From Bordetella flabilis (GTDB taxonomy: Bacteria > Pseudomonadota > Gammaproteobacteria > Burkholderiales > Burkholderiaceae_B): DNA of 64,000 bases. Made by a program: the position numbers and the translations under genes. Shown one piece after another: positions 9,318 to 18,755 of the stretch. Below the pieces are notes generated by a model, which saw nothing but the letters and a program-made list of their open reading frames with translations, was not told where the DNA came from and did no database searches. Location of the stretch: NCBI RefSeq assembly GCF_001676725.1, contig NZ_CP016172.1, positions 2,852,001 to 2,916,000 of the forward strand. The letters run 5' to 3'. How positions within the stretch are numbered: the stretch's first letter is position 1; every line of letters starts with the position of its first letter.

Positions 9318-10530
9318 GCACCGGCGGACGCTGTACCTCGGGCGTCGCGGCGGCCAGGATGTCTGGGCGGCTGCCGTTGCGCGGCGGGTAGATGCGTTGC
9401 TGGTTTATGACCTGCTTGGTTTCCTTCGCCTGCCGACCCTGCGCCACGACCACGCGGTCCCAGCCCTGCGCATACACGGCGCCGGCGGGGCCCAGATCGA
9501 TGATGTTGGTGTACCAGTCGATATCCAGCGCGAGCATATCCAGTCCGTGGAGCTCGCAGACCGCATTGTGGCCCGCGTATCGTCCCATGGGCCGCGCATG
9601 CTGGCACGACATGACGGAGGCATGCTCGCCATCGATCAAGGCGTGCGCCACGTCGCCCGCGGCGAAGACATCCGCCACGCCTTGTACCCGCATGAAGGCG
9701 TCCACCAGCAGCCGGCCCTGTGCATCGCGCTCGGCCGGGACGCAGGCCGTGAGTTCGTTGGCCCGCATGCCGGCGCACCATACGACGGTGGCGGCGTCGA
9801 TGCGGTCGCCGTTCGACAGCGTCACCCCCTGGGCGTCCAGCACGGCCACGGCTACGCCAGGCAGCAACTCGATGCCCAGTTCCCTGCAAGCCCGTTCGAT
9901 GACCGCTTGCGCTCCGCCGAGATGGCCGGCGATCCGGGCGCCGCGGTCGACCAGCATTACGCGAATAGGCTCCGGCGCGTCCTTGCCGGAACTTGCGCTC
10001 GCCACGGTCCGCAAGCGCGCAGGCAACTCGCATGCAAGCTCGACTCCGGTCGCCCCCGCGCCGACGACTACGGCAGTAAAGCGTCCAGGGCAGGGAGGCA
10101 TCCCGGCCAGGCCAGCGATGTGCCGGCCCAGCCGCATCGCCTGGGCATAGGTGTCGACGTCGAACAGGCAATCGTCGGCGTGCGGTAGTGCCGGCCGGAC
10201 CACATGGCTGCCACTGGCGAGCACCAGCTTGTTGTATGTGAGATCCTGGGGGCCGTCCTGCGCCTGCACGCGGATCGACCGCCGCAGCGTATCGATGCCG
10301 GTGACCTTGCCCACCGTCAACGCAACGCCGATAGGGTCCAGTACCGACCGCAACGGCACCAGGGTTTGCCGCAGATCGTCCTCGTAGTTGCGCACGCGGA
10401 TGCTGTGCTGGTCATCCGGATTGACCAGGGTGATCCGCAGCGGCTTGTTCAGGATGTCCGCCATGCGGGCCGCCCCAGCGGCGCTCCACAGCCCCGCGAA
10501 ACCGCCGCCGATTACGAGTATGTCGTTCAT
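9235..10530 (-). CDS. NAD(P)/FAD-dependent oxidoreductase, NDH-2-like
   Basis: 431 residues from the ATG at 10530, which has GGAGGG upstream. An N-terminal FAD-binding motif VIGGGFAGLWSA begins at residue 5. A second dinucleotide fold VVVGAGATGVELACEL lies mid-protein, and a C-terminal FAAGDVA FAD-ribityl motif follows. This arrangement matches single-subunit NADH:quinone oxidoreductases and related flavoproteins. No C-terminal membrane helix is evident, so quinone reduction is not certain. The last 30 or so residues are Pro-rich and lie antisense to the end of pdeM. Confidence 0.82.
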   Translation of the reverse strand: MNDILVIGGGFAGLWSAAGAARMADILNKPLRITLVNPDDQHSIRVRNYEDDLRQTLVPLRSVLDPIGVALTVGKVTGIDTLRRSIRVQAQDGPQDLTYNKLVLASGSHVVRPALPHADDCLFDVDTYAQAMRLGRHIAGLAGMPPCPGRFTAVVVGAGATGVELACELPARLRTVASASSGKDAPEPIRVMLVDRGARIAGHLGGAQAVIERACRELGIELLPGVAVAVLDAQGVTLSNGDRIDAATVVWCAGMRANELTACVPAERDAQGRLLVDAFMRVQGVADVFAAGDVAHALIDGEHASVMSCQHARPMGRYAGHNAVCELHGLDMLALDIDWYTNIIDLGPAGAVYAQGWDRVVVAQGRQAKETKQVINQQRIYPPRNGSRPDILAAATPEVQRPPVLNPGAMPPLPRMPPATPPGPPLSHGRR

Positions 10531-10666
10531 GTCGGGTAGCCCTCCGGAACCATGATGCATTCGACGCTGGATGCGGCGCTTTGCATAGTATGCCTACGGC
10601 TGAGGGCAGGGCGGTATCCCGCGGGCGCGCGCGACATCCGGCGCGGCCCATCCCCATGGCGAGTAC

Positions 10667-11086
10667 CTAGAACGGCTTGGCCACGGCAAGGCCCAGTATG
10701 GCCAGGGTGGCCGTCGCCACAATCAGCGGCGTCAGCCGCCACACGCTGGCTTGCTGGCCCGCCGCACGAAGACGAAGCGCCCGCGACTGCGCGCCGTGGA
10801 TACCGGACAACAGCACGACCAAGCCGACCTTGGCGCTTAACCAGGTATACCCGAGCCAGTGGCCCTGCATGGCCAGTCCCAAGCCAAACACCCAGGTAAG
10901 CAGCATGGCCGGGGTGATGACGATACGGTTCCAACGGCGCCACCTGGCTGTCGCCGATCCGCTGTGGGCTGTATTCGGCGCGTCGGCGACCAGGACCAGC
11001 GACAGGACCGATACGCCGGCGACGAAGACGAACGCCGACGCAACGTGAACGGCCTTCATCCAGGTGTATAGGACAGCGAACGTCAT
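10667..11086 (-). CDS. HemJ/CopD-like small integral membrane protein
   Basis: 139 residues with four hydrophobic segments. The N-terminal MKAVHVASAFVFVAG and central TPAMLLTWVFGLGLA resemble HemJ (protoporphyrinogen oxidase, UPF0093) and the CopD superfamily; the C-terminus LAILGLAVAKPF also fits. The His in the first helix is where HemJ has its conserved His. The protein is short of some HemJ hallmarks, so HemJ function is only possible. It probably belongs with the flavoprotein downstream, separated by 136 bp. Confidence 0.65.
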   Translation of the reverse strand: MTFAVLYTWMKAVHVASAFVFVAGVSVLSLVLVADAPNTAHSGSATARWRRWNRIVITPAMLLTWVFGLGLAMQGHWLGYTWLSAKVGLVVLLSGIHGAQSRALRLRAAGQQASVWRLTPLIVATATLAILGLAVAKPF

Positions 11087-11279
11087 TTTTTGGGTATCCG
11101 GGGGCCAGGACCAAGGGGCGCGGACATGCTCGCCGTGCCGGGCCGAAGTCTAGCCCATTCGCCGCTACGCCGGGAGGCAGCGCGCCGAGTGCTGCAATGC
11201 CCGCCGTCCGAGTCGGCATGATGCCGGATGTGCGCCGTTCGATTCGCAGCGCCGCTCTGGCCTCCCATCCGCCAGTCAG

Positions 11280-12302
11280 TCAGCCCGTTTGTCCGCGTCC
11301 TGGCTTGACCATGTGGGTCCGGATGAAGGCAGCGCAATGGCGTAGCGCGCGGCGGGCATCCGGCACGATGGCGGGGAACAACTGCCATTGATGGACCATG
11401 CCGGGCCATACCTCGACGGTTACCGCGACATCATCCCTGGCTGCGTGCTCGGCCATGCGCAGACTATCGTCAAGCAGCAGTTCTCCAGCGCCCACCTGAA
11501 GCATCAACGGCGGCAGACCCCGCAAGTCGGCAAACAGGGGAGATGCATCGGGACTACGTGGATCCGCGCCGTGCATGTATACCCGCGTGACCTCCAGCAG
11601 GCCGTCGCGTTGCAAGACCGGATCTCGCTTGGCATTCGCGCGGGTCGACCCGCCCGAGGCTGTCAAGTCCATGATCGGGCTCATGGCGACCATCGATGAC
11701 GGCAAGGGGCGGCCGGCCGCGCGCAGCCGCAATGCGAGCTCGAGCACCAGGTTGCCGCCGGCCGATTCGCCCGCGATAGCGATCTGCGAGGCAGAGTAGC
11801 CCTGCGCCAGCAGCCACTCATAGCTGGACACCGCATCGTCGATCTGGGCGGGATACACGGCCTCCGGCATGCGCCGGTAATCAACCAGCAGCAAGTCGGC
11901 GTTGGCGTCCTTGGCCAAGGTGGCGCCCAGTACGCGATGGCTGTCGCTTGAACCGCTGTAGAACCCGCCGCCATGCAAGTACAGGATTACGCCGTGCGGG
12001 CGTGAACCGGGCGAGGCCGGCGAAGCGCTTTCCTCGGGAGATATCCACTTTGCGGGTACGCCGTTGGCGTCGATCGCTCGGATCGTCACGCCGGCCGGGA
12101 CGGCGAACTGTGCCATCAATGATTCGAAGGCCGAGCGACGGTCGAGGAAACCCCGGGTACCGACAAGAGAGTGCTCGCGCATCGCGACAATCCTGGCAGT
12201 CCCTGTGTCGAAATCATGCCTGACTTCATGGGCCTGGACAGCGGGGCCGGTAAGCGCAAGCGTTGCCGTGACGCCAAGCGCCGAAATGGTGAGCGACTTC
12301 AT
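11280..12302 (-). CDS. Secreted alpha/beta-hydrolase (HSL-family esterase)
   Basis: 340 residues with a Sec signal peptide (cleavage likely after Ala24, VQA-HE). The hormone-sensitive-lipase family oxyanion motif HGGGF is at 110-114, the nucleophile elbow GESAGG places Ser180, and the acid and base are Asp279 and His304 (GMVHQWQLF). It should hydrolyse short-chain esters in the periplasm. It lies just downstream of a beta-oxidation-like cluster on the same strand (gap 73 bp), so it may release the acid that the cluster degrades. That link is inference. Confidence 0.88.
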   Translation of the reverse strand: MKSLTISALGVTATLALTGPAVQAHEVRHDFDTGTARIVAMREHSLVGTRGFLDRRSAFESLMAQFAVPAGVTIRAIDANGVPAKWISPEESASPASPGSRPHGVILYLHGGGFYSGSSDSHRVLGATLAKDANADLLLVDYRRMPEAVYPAQIDDAVSSYEWLLAQGYSASQIAIAGESAGGNLVLELALRLRAAGRPLPSSMVAMSPIMDLTASGGSTRANAKRDPVLQRDGLLEVTRVYMHGADPRSPDASPLFADLRGLPPLMLQVGAGELLLDDSLRMAEHAARDDVAVTVEVWPGMVHQWQLFPAIVPDARRALRHCAAFIRTHMVKPGRGQTG

Positions 12303-12375
12303 GTTTCTCCTTCCCGAGGCCGCGGACTGGAGTCAGGATAGTGGCCTCGGTGTTCGCGAAGCGACGCGACGCGCG

Positions 12376-13185
12376 TCAGAACGGCGTATCCGTGGGGAAT
12401 CGGGGAGGGCGCTTCTGCAGGAATGCGTCCATGCCTTCCTTTCCTTCGGGACCCGCCATGCCTATGAACTCCATGGCGAGCGAGGCGTCGAAGATGGGGC
12501 CCGCCTGCCTCATCCAATTGTTCAACGCATGCTTGGTCCAGCGGATGGCGGCCGGCGCACCTTCGGCAAGCCGTGATGCGATCTCAACGGCCTTCGCCTC
12601 CACCTCGGCGTCGTCCAGGGCCAGTGAGATGAGGTTCATGCGCTCGGCCTGCTCCCCGGTGAAACTGTCCGCCGTCAGCAGGTAGTATTTGGCCTTCGCC
12701 AGGCCGCACAACAACGGCCAGATAATGGTGGCGTGATCTCCTGCCGCCACACCGATTTTCAAGTGTCCATCGGAGAAACGGGCGTCCTTGGACGCGATCG
12801 AAATGTCGGCGAGGACCACGCACGCCAGGCCGGCGCCCACCGCCCAGCCCCGGGCCGCCGTCACGATTGGCTTGGAACAATTGATCATTCCGTAGACGAT
12901 GTCCCGTGCTTCCTTCATGGCCTGCATGCGCGATGCATAGTCGTCGCAAACCTCCCGCTCATGGTTGAGATCGCCCCCAGCCGAAAACATCCGGCCTTCC
13001 CCGGTCAGGATGATGGCCGAGACGCTGGGGTCGGCGTCGGCGTCTTTCCAGATTTGGGAGACTTCGCGATGCATGGTGGCGTCCATCGCGCCCATCTTCA
13101 GCGGCGACGCCAGCGTGATGCGCAGGACCCGGGCGTGGGGCCTGTCGAACTTCAATCGGGTGTAGGAGGCGTAACGGTCGTTCAT
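12376..13185 (-). CDS. Crotonase-family protein lacking both hydratase glutamates
   Basis: 269 residues from the ATG at 13185. The crotonase fold is clear (oxyanion segment MFSAGGDLNHE). The position of the first catalytic Glu is Ala (in GAGLACVVLAD), and that of the second is His (in FSDGHLKIG). The family therefore holds, but simple enoyl-CoA hydration is unlikely; crotonases with substituted residues act as isomerases, decarboxylases, dehalogenases or thioesterases. It is the last CoA enzyme of the minus-strand cluster. A start 52 codons upstream adds no family residues. Confidence 0.82.
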   Translation of the reverse strand: MNDRYASYTRLKFDRPHARVLRITLASPLKMGAMDATMHREVSQIWKDADADPSVSAIILTGEGRMFSAGGDLNHEREVCDDYASRMQAMKEARDIVYGMINCSKPIVTAARGWAVGAGLACVVLADISIASKDARFSDGHLKIGVAAGDHATIIWPLLCGLAKAKYYLLTADSFTGEQAERMNLISLALDDAEVEAKAVEIASRLAEGAPAAIRWTKHALNNWMRQAGPIFDASLAMEFIGMAGPEGKEGMDAFLQKRPPRFPTDTPF

Positions 13186-13315
13186 GATCTTGGTGTCCTG
13201 GATAGGCAGGGGTACTGGGGCCCCGGCTGACCGGGGATGCGGAAATGGCAACTGCAGCGTTTGCACGATCGCTGACCGTCCGATTGCCCGGGCTGGCGGA
13301 ATCACGGTCCTTTGC

Positions 13316-14890
13316 TCAAGCAGGCTCCTGTACGCGTGCATGGGCGGGACCGGGCGCCGGAAGCCGTGTGTCGGCGAGCTCCAGGGCCAGGAGCGACAGG
13401 CCCAGGCCGGCCCGTCGCCACAGCCATGGACTGGGGCGATAACGCATGTCGCCCGTCAGGCCGTGAATATTGCGCAGCACCTCCAGGATCAGGTCCGCGC
13501 CGATTGCGTCCCCCAATGCCAGCGGACCTTTGGGATAGCCGAGGCCCAGATGCACCGCCAGATCGATGTCCGCGGGCGCCGCGATCTCCTGCTGGGCCAT
13601 GTCGCAGGCAATGTTCACGATGCAACAGATGATGCGTTGCGCGATGAAACCCGCGGAATCGCGGATTATCGTCACGGGGCTGCCGTCAGCGGCGAACAGG
13701 CCGTGGGCGGCGTCGCGCGCGGCCGCGCTGGTGGCTGGCGTGGTCATCAGCGTACGGCGCCTGCCGCTTTCGAAGGGGATGAGCGTGTCCAGGGCCACCA
13801 CGCGCGCGGCATCCAGGTCCTGCATCAGCGCGGCAGTGGTCGCGTCGAGTCCCAGCGGCGTCAGGACGACCAGCGCGGTGTCCGATGGCCGGCATCCGGT
13901 CTCCGGCGCCATCCCCAGCGTGGCGAGCAGTTCTACCGTCATCGCATGGCCGCGCGCGTTCGCCGGGCTTACCCACACGCTGGAAGGCCGGCCTGGCGGC
14001 GCCGGCCTGGCACCAGGCATCTTCTTTCTTCCCTCCGGGTAGGAATAGAAACCGGCGTTCGCCTTGCGGCCGAGCAGGCCGCCCGTCTGGCGCAGCGCCG
14101 TGATGGGCGAGGGGCGATAGCGTGGCTCCTGGTAGAACTGGTGATAGATGGATTCCATCACCGGATGTGACACGTCCAGGCCGGTCAGATCCATCAGTTC
14201 GAAGGGGCCCATGCGAAAGCCGGCTTGTTCGCGCATGATGTCGTCGATATCGGAATATCCCGCCACACCTTCCTGCGCGGCCTTCAGCCCTTCGACGTTC
14301 ATGGCGCGGCCGGCATGGTTCACGATGAAGCCGGGCATGTCCTTGCAGCGCACGGGGGTATGGCCCATGCGGCGCGCCAACTCCATCAGCCGGTCGCCGC
14401 TCGCCGGGTCGCCGCACAGGCCATCGACGACCTCCACGACCTTCATCAGTGGCACCGGGTTGAAGAAGTGGTAGCCCACGACGCGGCCCGGGTGTTTCGC
14501 GGCGGCGGCGATGGCGGTGATCGATAGTGAAGAGGTGTTGGAGGCAATGATCGCATCCCGGTCCAGGATCGCCTCGAGCGTCGCCACGAGAGCGCGCTTC
14601 ACCTCCAGTTTTTCGACAACCGCCTCGATCACCATGTCGCAATCGGCCAAGTCGTGCAAGACGCTGCAGATGTGCACGCGCGAAAGGGCCCCAGCCTGGT
14701 CCGCCGCACCGATCTTGCCCTTGGCGACCAGTCGGTCGAGGGTCTCGCTGAGGTACTGGCGCGCGGCGTTGGCAGCGCTGCCTTCCTTATCGAAGAGCTT
14801 CACGACTACGCCGGCCTGTGCGGCGATTTGTGCGATGCCCCGGCCCATCGCGCCGGTGCCGACGATGCCTATCGTTTGAATGGAACGCAT
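13316..14890 (-). CDS. 3-hydroxyacyl-CoA dehydrogenase, PaaH-like two-C-domain form
   Basis: 524 residues, near the roughly 500 of PaaH-type 3-hydroxyadipyl-CoA dehydrogenases. An NAD Rossmann motif GIVGTGAMGRGIA starts at residue 8. SNTSSLS and YHFFNPVPLMKVVE hold the catalytic Ser/His/Glu set with His141. The first C-terminal domain carries GFIVNHAGR and GPFELMDLTGLD, and a second, more diverged copy carries FIAQRIICC and GYPKGPLALGD. It oxidises an L-3-hydroxyacyl-CoA. It is tightly followed upstream by another dehydrogenase-like gene (12 bp gap), within one operon. Confidence 0.9.
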   Translation of the reverse strand: MRSIQTIGIVGTGAMGRGIAQIAAQAGVVVKLFDKEGSAANAARQYLSETLDRLVAKGKIGAADQAGALSRVHICSVLHDLADCDMVIEAVVEKLEVKRALVATLEAILDRDAIIASNTSSLSITAIAAAAKHPGRVVGYHFFNPVPLMKVVEVVDGLCGDPASGDRLMELARRMGHTPVRCKDMPGFIVNHAGRAMNVEGLKAAQEGVAGYSDIDDIMREQAGFRMGPFELMDLTGLDVSHPVMESIYHQFYQEPRYRPSPITALRQTGGLLGRKANAGFYSYPEGRKKMPGARPAPPGRPSSVWVSPANARGHAMTVELLATLGMAPETGCRPSDTALVVLTPLGLDATTAALMQDLDAARVVALDTLIPFESGRRRTLMTTPATSAAARDAAHGLFAADGSPVTIIRDSAGFIAQRIICCIVNIACDMAQQEIAAPADIDLAVHLGLGYPKGPLALGDAIGADLILEVLRNIHGLTGDMRYRPSPWLWRRAGLGLSLLALELADTRLPAPGPAHARVQEPA

Positions 14891-14902
14891 GGCCTGGACT
14901 GC

Positions 14903-15580
14903 CTATCGCAAATGGGATCGACTGTCGCCGGGTGCCGAGAGGGCCCGCCGCGCGGCCACCTGCGCACGCCGGGCAGGCGCATACGCTTCCTGTCCGAGCG
15001 CCTCATACAGCGATTGCGCGACCCGGAAGTGGTCGGCGAGCCCGGTGCGTTCGAGCAGTGAGATCGGCCCCTCCGGATAGCCCAATCCCAGGCAGAGGGT
15101 CTTGTCCAGATCCCTGGCGCTGGCCAGCTTTTCGTCGAGGCGGCGGAGGGCCGCGTTGAAATAGGGGCGTATCAAACGATCGACGATACGGCCGGGGAAA
15201 TCACCGCACACGGCGACAGTCAGACCTGCCGCCTGGAAAGCCGCCTTGGCCGCTTCAATGGCCTCCGGGCGGGTGGCGGGTTGCCTAACCAACTCGACCA
15301 ACGGACTCGGCTCGGCGGTGCCCAGCCTGAAACGCGCAAATCCGACCACATTCGACCCTTCCTGGCCTTGATCCTCGCCGGTATGGACCCCCAGGCATTC
15401 GGTGCCGAGTTCAATCGCGACGAACATGCATTTGGCATGTCCTGCACCGGCGGTATACCCGCTCCCGGCGTCGACCCCTAAATAGACGACGTTTTCGGCG
15501 CCAGGCGAGGCCTGCTCCAGGAACGCGTGCGGGCTGGGGAAGGAGCGGCTTGCGCCGGCCCTGACGATTTGATAGCGCAT
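14903..15580 (-). CDS. 3-hydroxyacyl-CoA dehydrogenase C-terminal-domain protein
   Basis: 225 residues from the ATG at 15580, one base after the stop of the next upstream gene (TGAtATG). The C-terminal half is a clear 3HCDH helical domain (PGRIVDRLIRPYFNAALRRL, then LGYPEGPISLLERTGLADH). The N-terminal 110 residues contain no GxGxxG NAD motif, so the protein is a dehydrogenase relative without an obvious cofactor site. It resembles the degenerate second half of PaaH-type enzymes expressed on its own. A partner role for one of the flanking complete dehydrogenases is possible. Confidence 0.7.
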   Translation of the reverse strand: MRYQIVRAGASRSFPSPHAFLEQASPGAENVVYLGVDAGSGYTAGAGHAKCMFVAIELGTECLGVHTGEDQGQEGSNVVGFARFRLGTAEPSPLVELVRQPATRPEAIEAAKAAFQAAGLTVAVCGDFPGRIVDRLIRPYFNAALRRLDEKLASARDLDKTLCLGLGYPEGPISLLERTGLADHFRVAQSLYEALGQEAYAPARRAQVAARRALSAPGDSRSHLR

Positions 15581-15581
15581 A

Positions 15582-16457
15582 TCAAGCTCCGTACATTTTG
15601 GTGTCGCCGTAGGCATGGAATCCTTGTCCGGTCTTCTTGCCCAGGCGCCTTGCGGCGATCATCCGCCGCACCAGAGGCGGGCAGGCGGCCCGAGGTTCAT
15701 GCGTAAGGCCATGCATGGCTTCGCACAGCAGCTTTTGCGTATCCAGGCCGACCAGGTCCAGCAATTCGAGCGGCCCCATCGGATAACCCAGCGCAGTCTT
15801 GATGGCGGTATCGATGTCGGCGGGCTCCGCCACTCCCTGTTCCACCAGCCGTATGGCATCGTTGTTGAAAGGGATCAGGAAATAGTTCAGGACGAAGCCC
15901 GGTGTGTCCTGAGTGGCGACCGGCTTCTGCCCCAGCGCTTCCGCGAAGTCCCAGGCGATCCGAAAGGTTTCATCGGAGGTGGCCAGCCCCGGGGACATCT
16001 CCACGAGCTTCATCAGTTGGGCCGGCAGGCAGAAATGCATGCCTACGAAACGATCGGGCCTTCCCGATCCCCCTGCGATTTCAGTGATCGAGATCGTCGA
16101 GGTATTCGAGGCAAAAAGCGTCGTGTCCGGGCAGATTTCGTTGAGCCTGCCAAACAACTGGTGCTTGGCGGACAGGTCCTCGAAGATCGCCTCGATGACA
16201 AGGTCGCAGCTGGAGAGATCGCTGATATCGGTACTGCTTTCCCACCGGTCCAACGCCGCGGCGGCGCTCCCGGGAGGCAACTTGCCGCGCTGCTCGGACT
16301 TTCTCAGGAAGGCCTCGGTCTGTTCGCGCGCGCGCTCCAGCGCGTCCGGCCGCGCATCGAAGACGATGGTCCGGAATCCGGCGCGCGCCGCGACGATGGC
16401 GATTCCCGCGCCCATGGTGCCTGCGCCCGCGACACCTACGGTTCGAATGGTTGTCAT
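15582..16457 (-). CDS. 3-hydroxyacyl-CoA dehydrogenase (HBDH type)
   Basis: 291 residues from the ATG at 16457, behind a good GAAGGAAGAAAGGA ribosome site. The Rossmann motif GVAGAGTMGAGIA starts at residue 8; catalytic His141 lies in GMHFCLPAQLMKLVE; the C-terminal domain carries GFVLNYFLIPF and LGYPMGPLELLDLVGLD. The usual HFFNP motif is HFCLP here, so the conserved Asn is replaced by Leu, which may alter substrate handling. Its size fits 3-hydroxybutyryl-CoA dehydrogenase. Confidence 0.88.
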   Translation of the reverse strand: MTTIRTVGVAGAGTMGAGIAIVAARAGFRTIVFDARPDALERAREQTEAFLRKSEQRGKLPPGSAAAALDRWESSTDISDLSSCDLVIEAIFEDLSAKHQLFGRLNEICPDTTLFASNTSTISITEIAGGSGRPDRFVGMHFCLPAQLMKLVEMSPGLATSDETFRIAWDFAEALGQKPVATQDTPGFVLNYFLIPFNNDAIRLVEQGVAEPADIDTAIKTALGYPMGPLELLDLVGLDTQKLLCEAMHGLTHEPRAACPPLVRRMIAARRLGKKTGQGFHAYGDTKMYGA

Positions 16458-16524
16458 GACGTCCTTTCTTCCTTCAAGAAATTCCGGGTGATCGAGCGAC
16501 GCTGCACTGACCGATCCCATGGGC

Positions 16525-17295
16525 CTACGTATCCGTGAACGCCGGCGTGCGTTTCCCGATGAAGGCCAGCATGCCCTCTGCCGCATCGTGCGTCTGGTAT
16601 GCCAGAGTCGAGAGATCGGCCTCGATATCCAAGCCGGCCTGGCCGGCCGTCTCCATGCCGCGCACCACCGCTTCGCGCGCGAAGCCCAAGGCGCGCAGGC
16701 TATATCCTACGAACTCGGACATGAAAGCCCGGCCCAGTTCAACCGGCTCGCCGTCGGCCACGATGCGGTTGACCAGGCCCCAGCGCTCCGCTTCCACCGC
16801 GTCGAGCGTACGTCCGGACATCACCATTTCAAGCGCTCGCGCTTCTCCAACCAGGCGGGGCAGGCGCTGCGTGCCGCCATAGCCCGGTATAAGGCCAAGT
16901 TTGATCTCGGGCAGACCCATGCGAGCTTGCGCTGTGGCGATACGGAAAGTGCAGGCCATGGCCAGTTCAAGTCCTCCCCCGAACGCATATCCATGGATCA
17001 CCGCCACGGACGGAATTGGCAGCTTCGCCAGTTTGTCGAAGGTGTGCTGTCCCAGCTTCGCGCCGTCGCGCTGTTCCATCAGGCCGCGATCCATCAACTC
17101 CTTGATGTCGGCGCCGGCACAGAACGACTTGGGACCCGCGCCGGTCACGATGACCGCACGGGCGCCGGAGGCCGCTACCTTGTCCAGCGCACGGGACAGG
17201 GCTTCCAGCATGGAGAACTGCAGGGCGTTATGCGCATCCGGCCGGTCCAGTGTGACGAGCGCGCATGGCCCATCGAAGGTCAGTTTGACGGACAT
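16525..17295 (-). CDS. Enoyl-CoA hydratase
   Basis: 256 residues with a complete crotonase signature: SFCAGADIKE near residue 60, Glu110 in FGGGLELAMAC and Glu130 in MGLPEIKLGLIPGYGGTQRL. Both catalytic glutamates are present, so this is the likely working hydratase of the cluster, unlike the altered crotonase at 12376. It lies 67 bp upstream of the 291-residue dehydrogenase on the same strand. Confidence 0.93.
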   Translation of the reverse strand: MSVKLTFDGPCALVTLDRPDAHNALQFSMLEALSRALDKVAASGARAVIVTGAGPKSFCAGADIKELMDRGLMEQRDGAKLGQHTFDKLAKLPIPSVAVIHGYAFGGGLELAMACTFRIATAQARMGLPEIKLGLIPGYGGTQRLPRLVGEARALEMVMSGRTLDAVEAERWGLVNRIVADGEPVELGRAFMSEFVGYSLRALGFAREAVVRGMETAGQAGLDIEADLSTLAYQTHDAAEGMLAFIGKRTPAFTDT

Positions 17296-17402
17296 GCGTG
17301 GGCTCCCGTCTGGCCGGGCTGGTTGATGTGGACCTGCATCTGCCGTGGGTGGCGTTGGCGGCGCCCCGCCGGAATTTCCTTGTATGGCATGGTGTCTCTT
17401 GT

Positions 17403-18632
17403 CTACAGGGCTTCAGCGCTGATCAGATCCGCGATGTCCCCGGGCGACTTGGCCAGCACGTCCTTGAGGATTCGCTCCGTGTCCTGGCCGAGCGTCGGCG
17501 GCGGTGTACGCAGCACGGCGCTGGCGCCATCGAACTGGATGCCCAGGCCGACCTGAGGCACCAGGCCGGCCGGACCCTCGGCGGCGAAAAACATGCCGCT
17601 GTCTCGCAGCGCCTCGTCCTGGGACAGTTGGTCGATGCTGTTGATGGGGCCGGCGGGAATCCTGTGCTTGCCGAAGAGCGCCAGCCAATGCTGGCGTGGT
17701 TGCGCGGCCAGAATCCCCGCGATGGTCTGGACGATGGCGTGCCGGGCCTCCCGCCGCTTCGCATTGGTTTCCAGGCCGGGCTGTTCTCCGTACCCGGGAT
17801 GGCCTACCGCCGTCCAGAACCGCTGCCAGATCGCATCGTTGCCCAGGCCGAGGGTGATAGGGAAGTCGGCGGTGTCGAACACTTGATAGATGGCGATCAC
17901 CGAATCGGTTCCGCCCGAGCGGATGGGTGCCTCGTCCGAGCCCAGGTAGGACACGATGCGGGGCGCCATGAAGCGCGCCATGGTGGCGACCATGGACACG
18001 TCGATCTGCTTGCCCAACCCTGTGCGCGTGCGTTCCAGCAACGCGGCAAGCGTGGCCATGGCCACATCCTGGCCGGACAGCAAGTCGGCGGCCGGCGTAC
18101 CGACTTTCTGCGGGGGTCGGTCCGCTTCGCCGGTCAGGTGCATGACGCCGGAGTAGCCTTCCGCGATCAGGTCGTAGCACGGTAGGTCGGCTCGCGGGCC
18201 CTCCAGGCCGAACCCGGTCACGGACACATGTATCAAGCCCGGGTTAAAGGCTTTCAGGGTGGCGTAGTCCAGGCCAAGCTTCTCCTGGATGCGCCTGCCC
18301 GTATTGAGCACCACGACATCGGCGTGCCCGATCAATTCGTGGGCCAGGCTCCGGCCTTCGGGCTGCGTGAGGTCCATCGCGATGCTTTGCTTGTTGCGGT
18401 TCATGCTGATGAACCATAAGGACTCGCCCGCAAGAAATGGAGGCCCCCAGCTGCGCGTGTCGTCGCCGCCCTGGCGCCGCTCCACCTTGATGACTTCCGC
18501 CCCCAGATCCGCAAGCAGCAGCGTGCCGTAGGGGCCTGCCACGGACGTGGTGAAATCGATCACCCGGACGCCCTCCAGGCACGAAAGGCCCGCGCCAGGC
18601 GTCTCGATCGGAAGAGTTTTGAGTACGTTCAT
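17403..18632 (-). CDS. CaiB/BaiF class III CoA-transferase
   Basis: 409 residues from the ATG at 18632. The N-terminal CoA-binding fold reads VIDFTTSVAGPYGTLLLADLG. The catalytic aspartate that forms the aspartyl-CoA anhydride is Asp154 (in LPCYDLIAEG). FISMNRNKQSIAMDL and SGQDVAMATLAALLERTRTG are further family blocks. It probably loads CoA on the acid imported through the adjacent Bug receptor. The donor and acceptor are unknown. Confidence 0.9.
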   Translation of the reverse strand: MNVLKTLPIETPGAGLSCLEGVRVIDFTTSVAGPYGTLLLADLGAEVIKVERRQGGDDTRSWGPPFLAGESLWFISMNRNKQSIAMDLTQPEGRSLAHELIGHADVVVLNTGRRIQEKLGLDYATLKAFNPGLIHVSVTGFGLEGPRADLPCYDLIAEGYSGVMHLTGEADRPPQKVGTPAADLLSGQDVAMATLAALLERTRTGLGKQIDVSMVATMARFMAPRIVSYLGSDEAPIRSGGTDSVIAIYQVFDTADFPITLGLGNDAIWQRFWTAVGHPGYGEQPGLETNAKRREARHAIVQTIAGILAAQPRQHWLALFGKHRIPAGPINSIDQLSQDEALRDSGMFFAAEGPAGLVPQVGLGIQFDGASAVLRTPPPTLGQDTERILKDVLAKSPGDIADLISAEAL

Positions 18633-18755
18633 ATCGAATCGGTATGTATGTGTGGCGATGAACATTGAACGCGGTGCGGGAACCCGCTCCGCACAGGTCC
18701 CACATGCGGCAGAGCAGTACGGTCGCCACGCGTTCCATGCTCGCGGCGGCACGGC

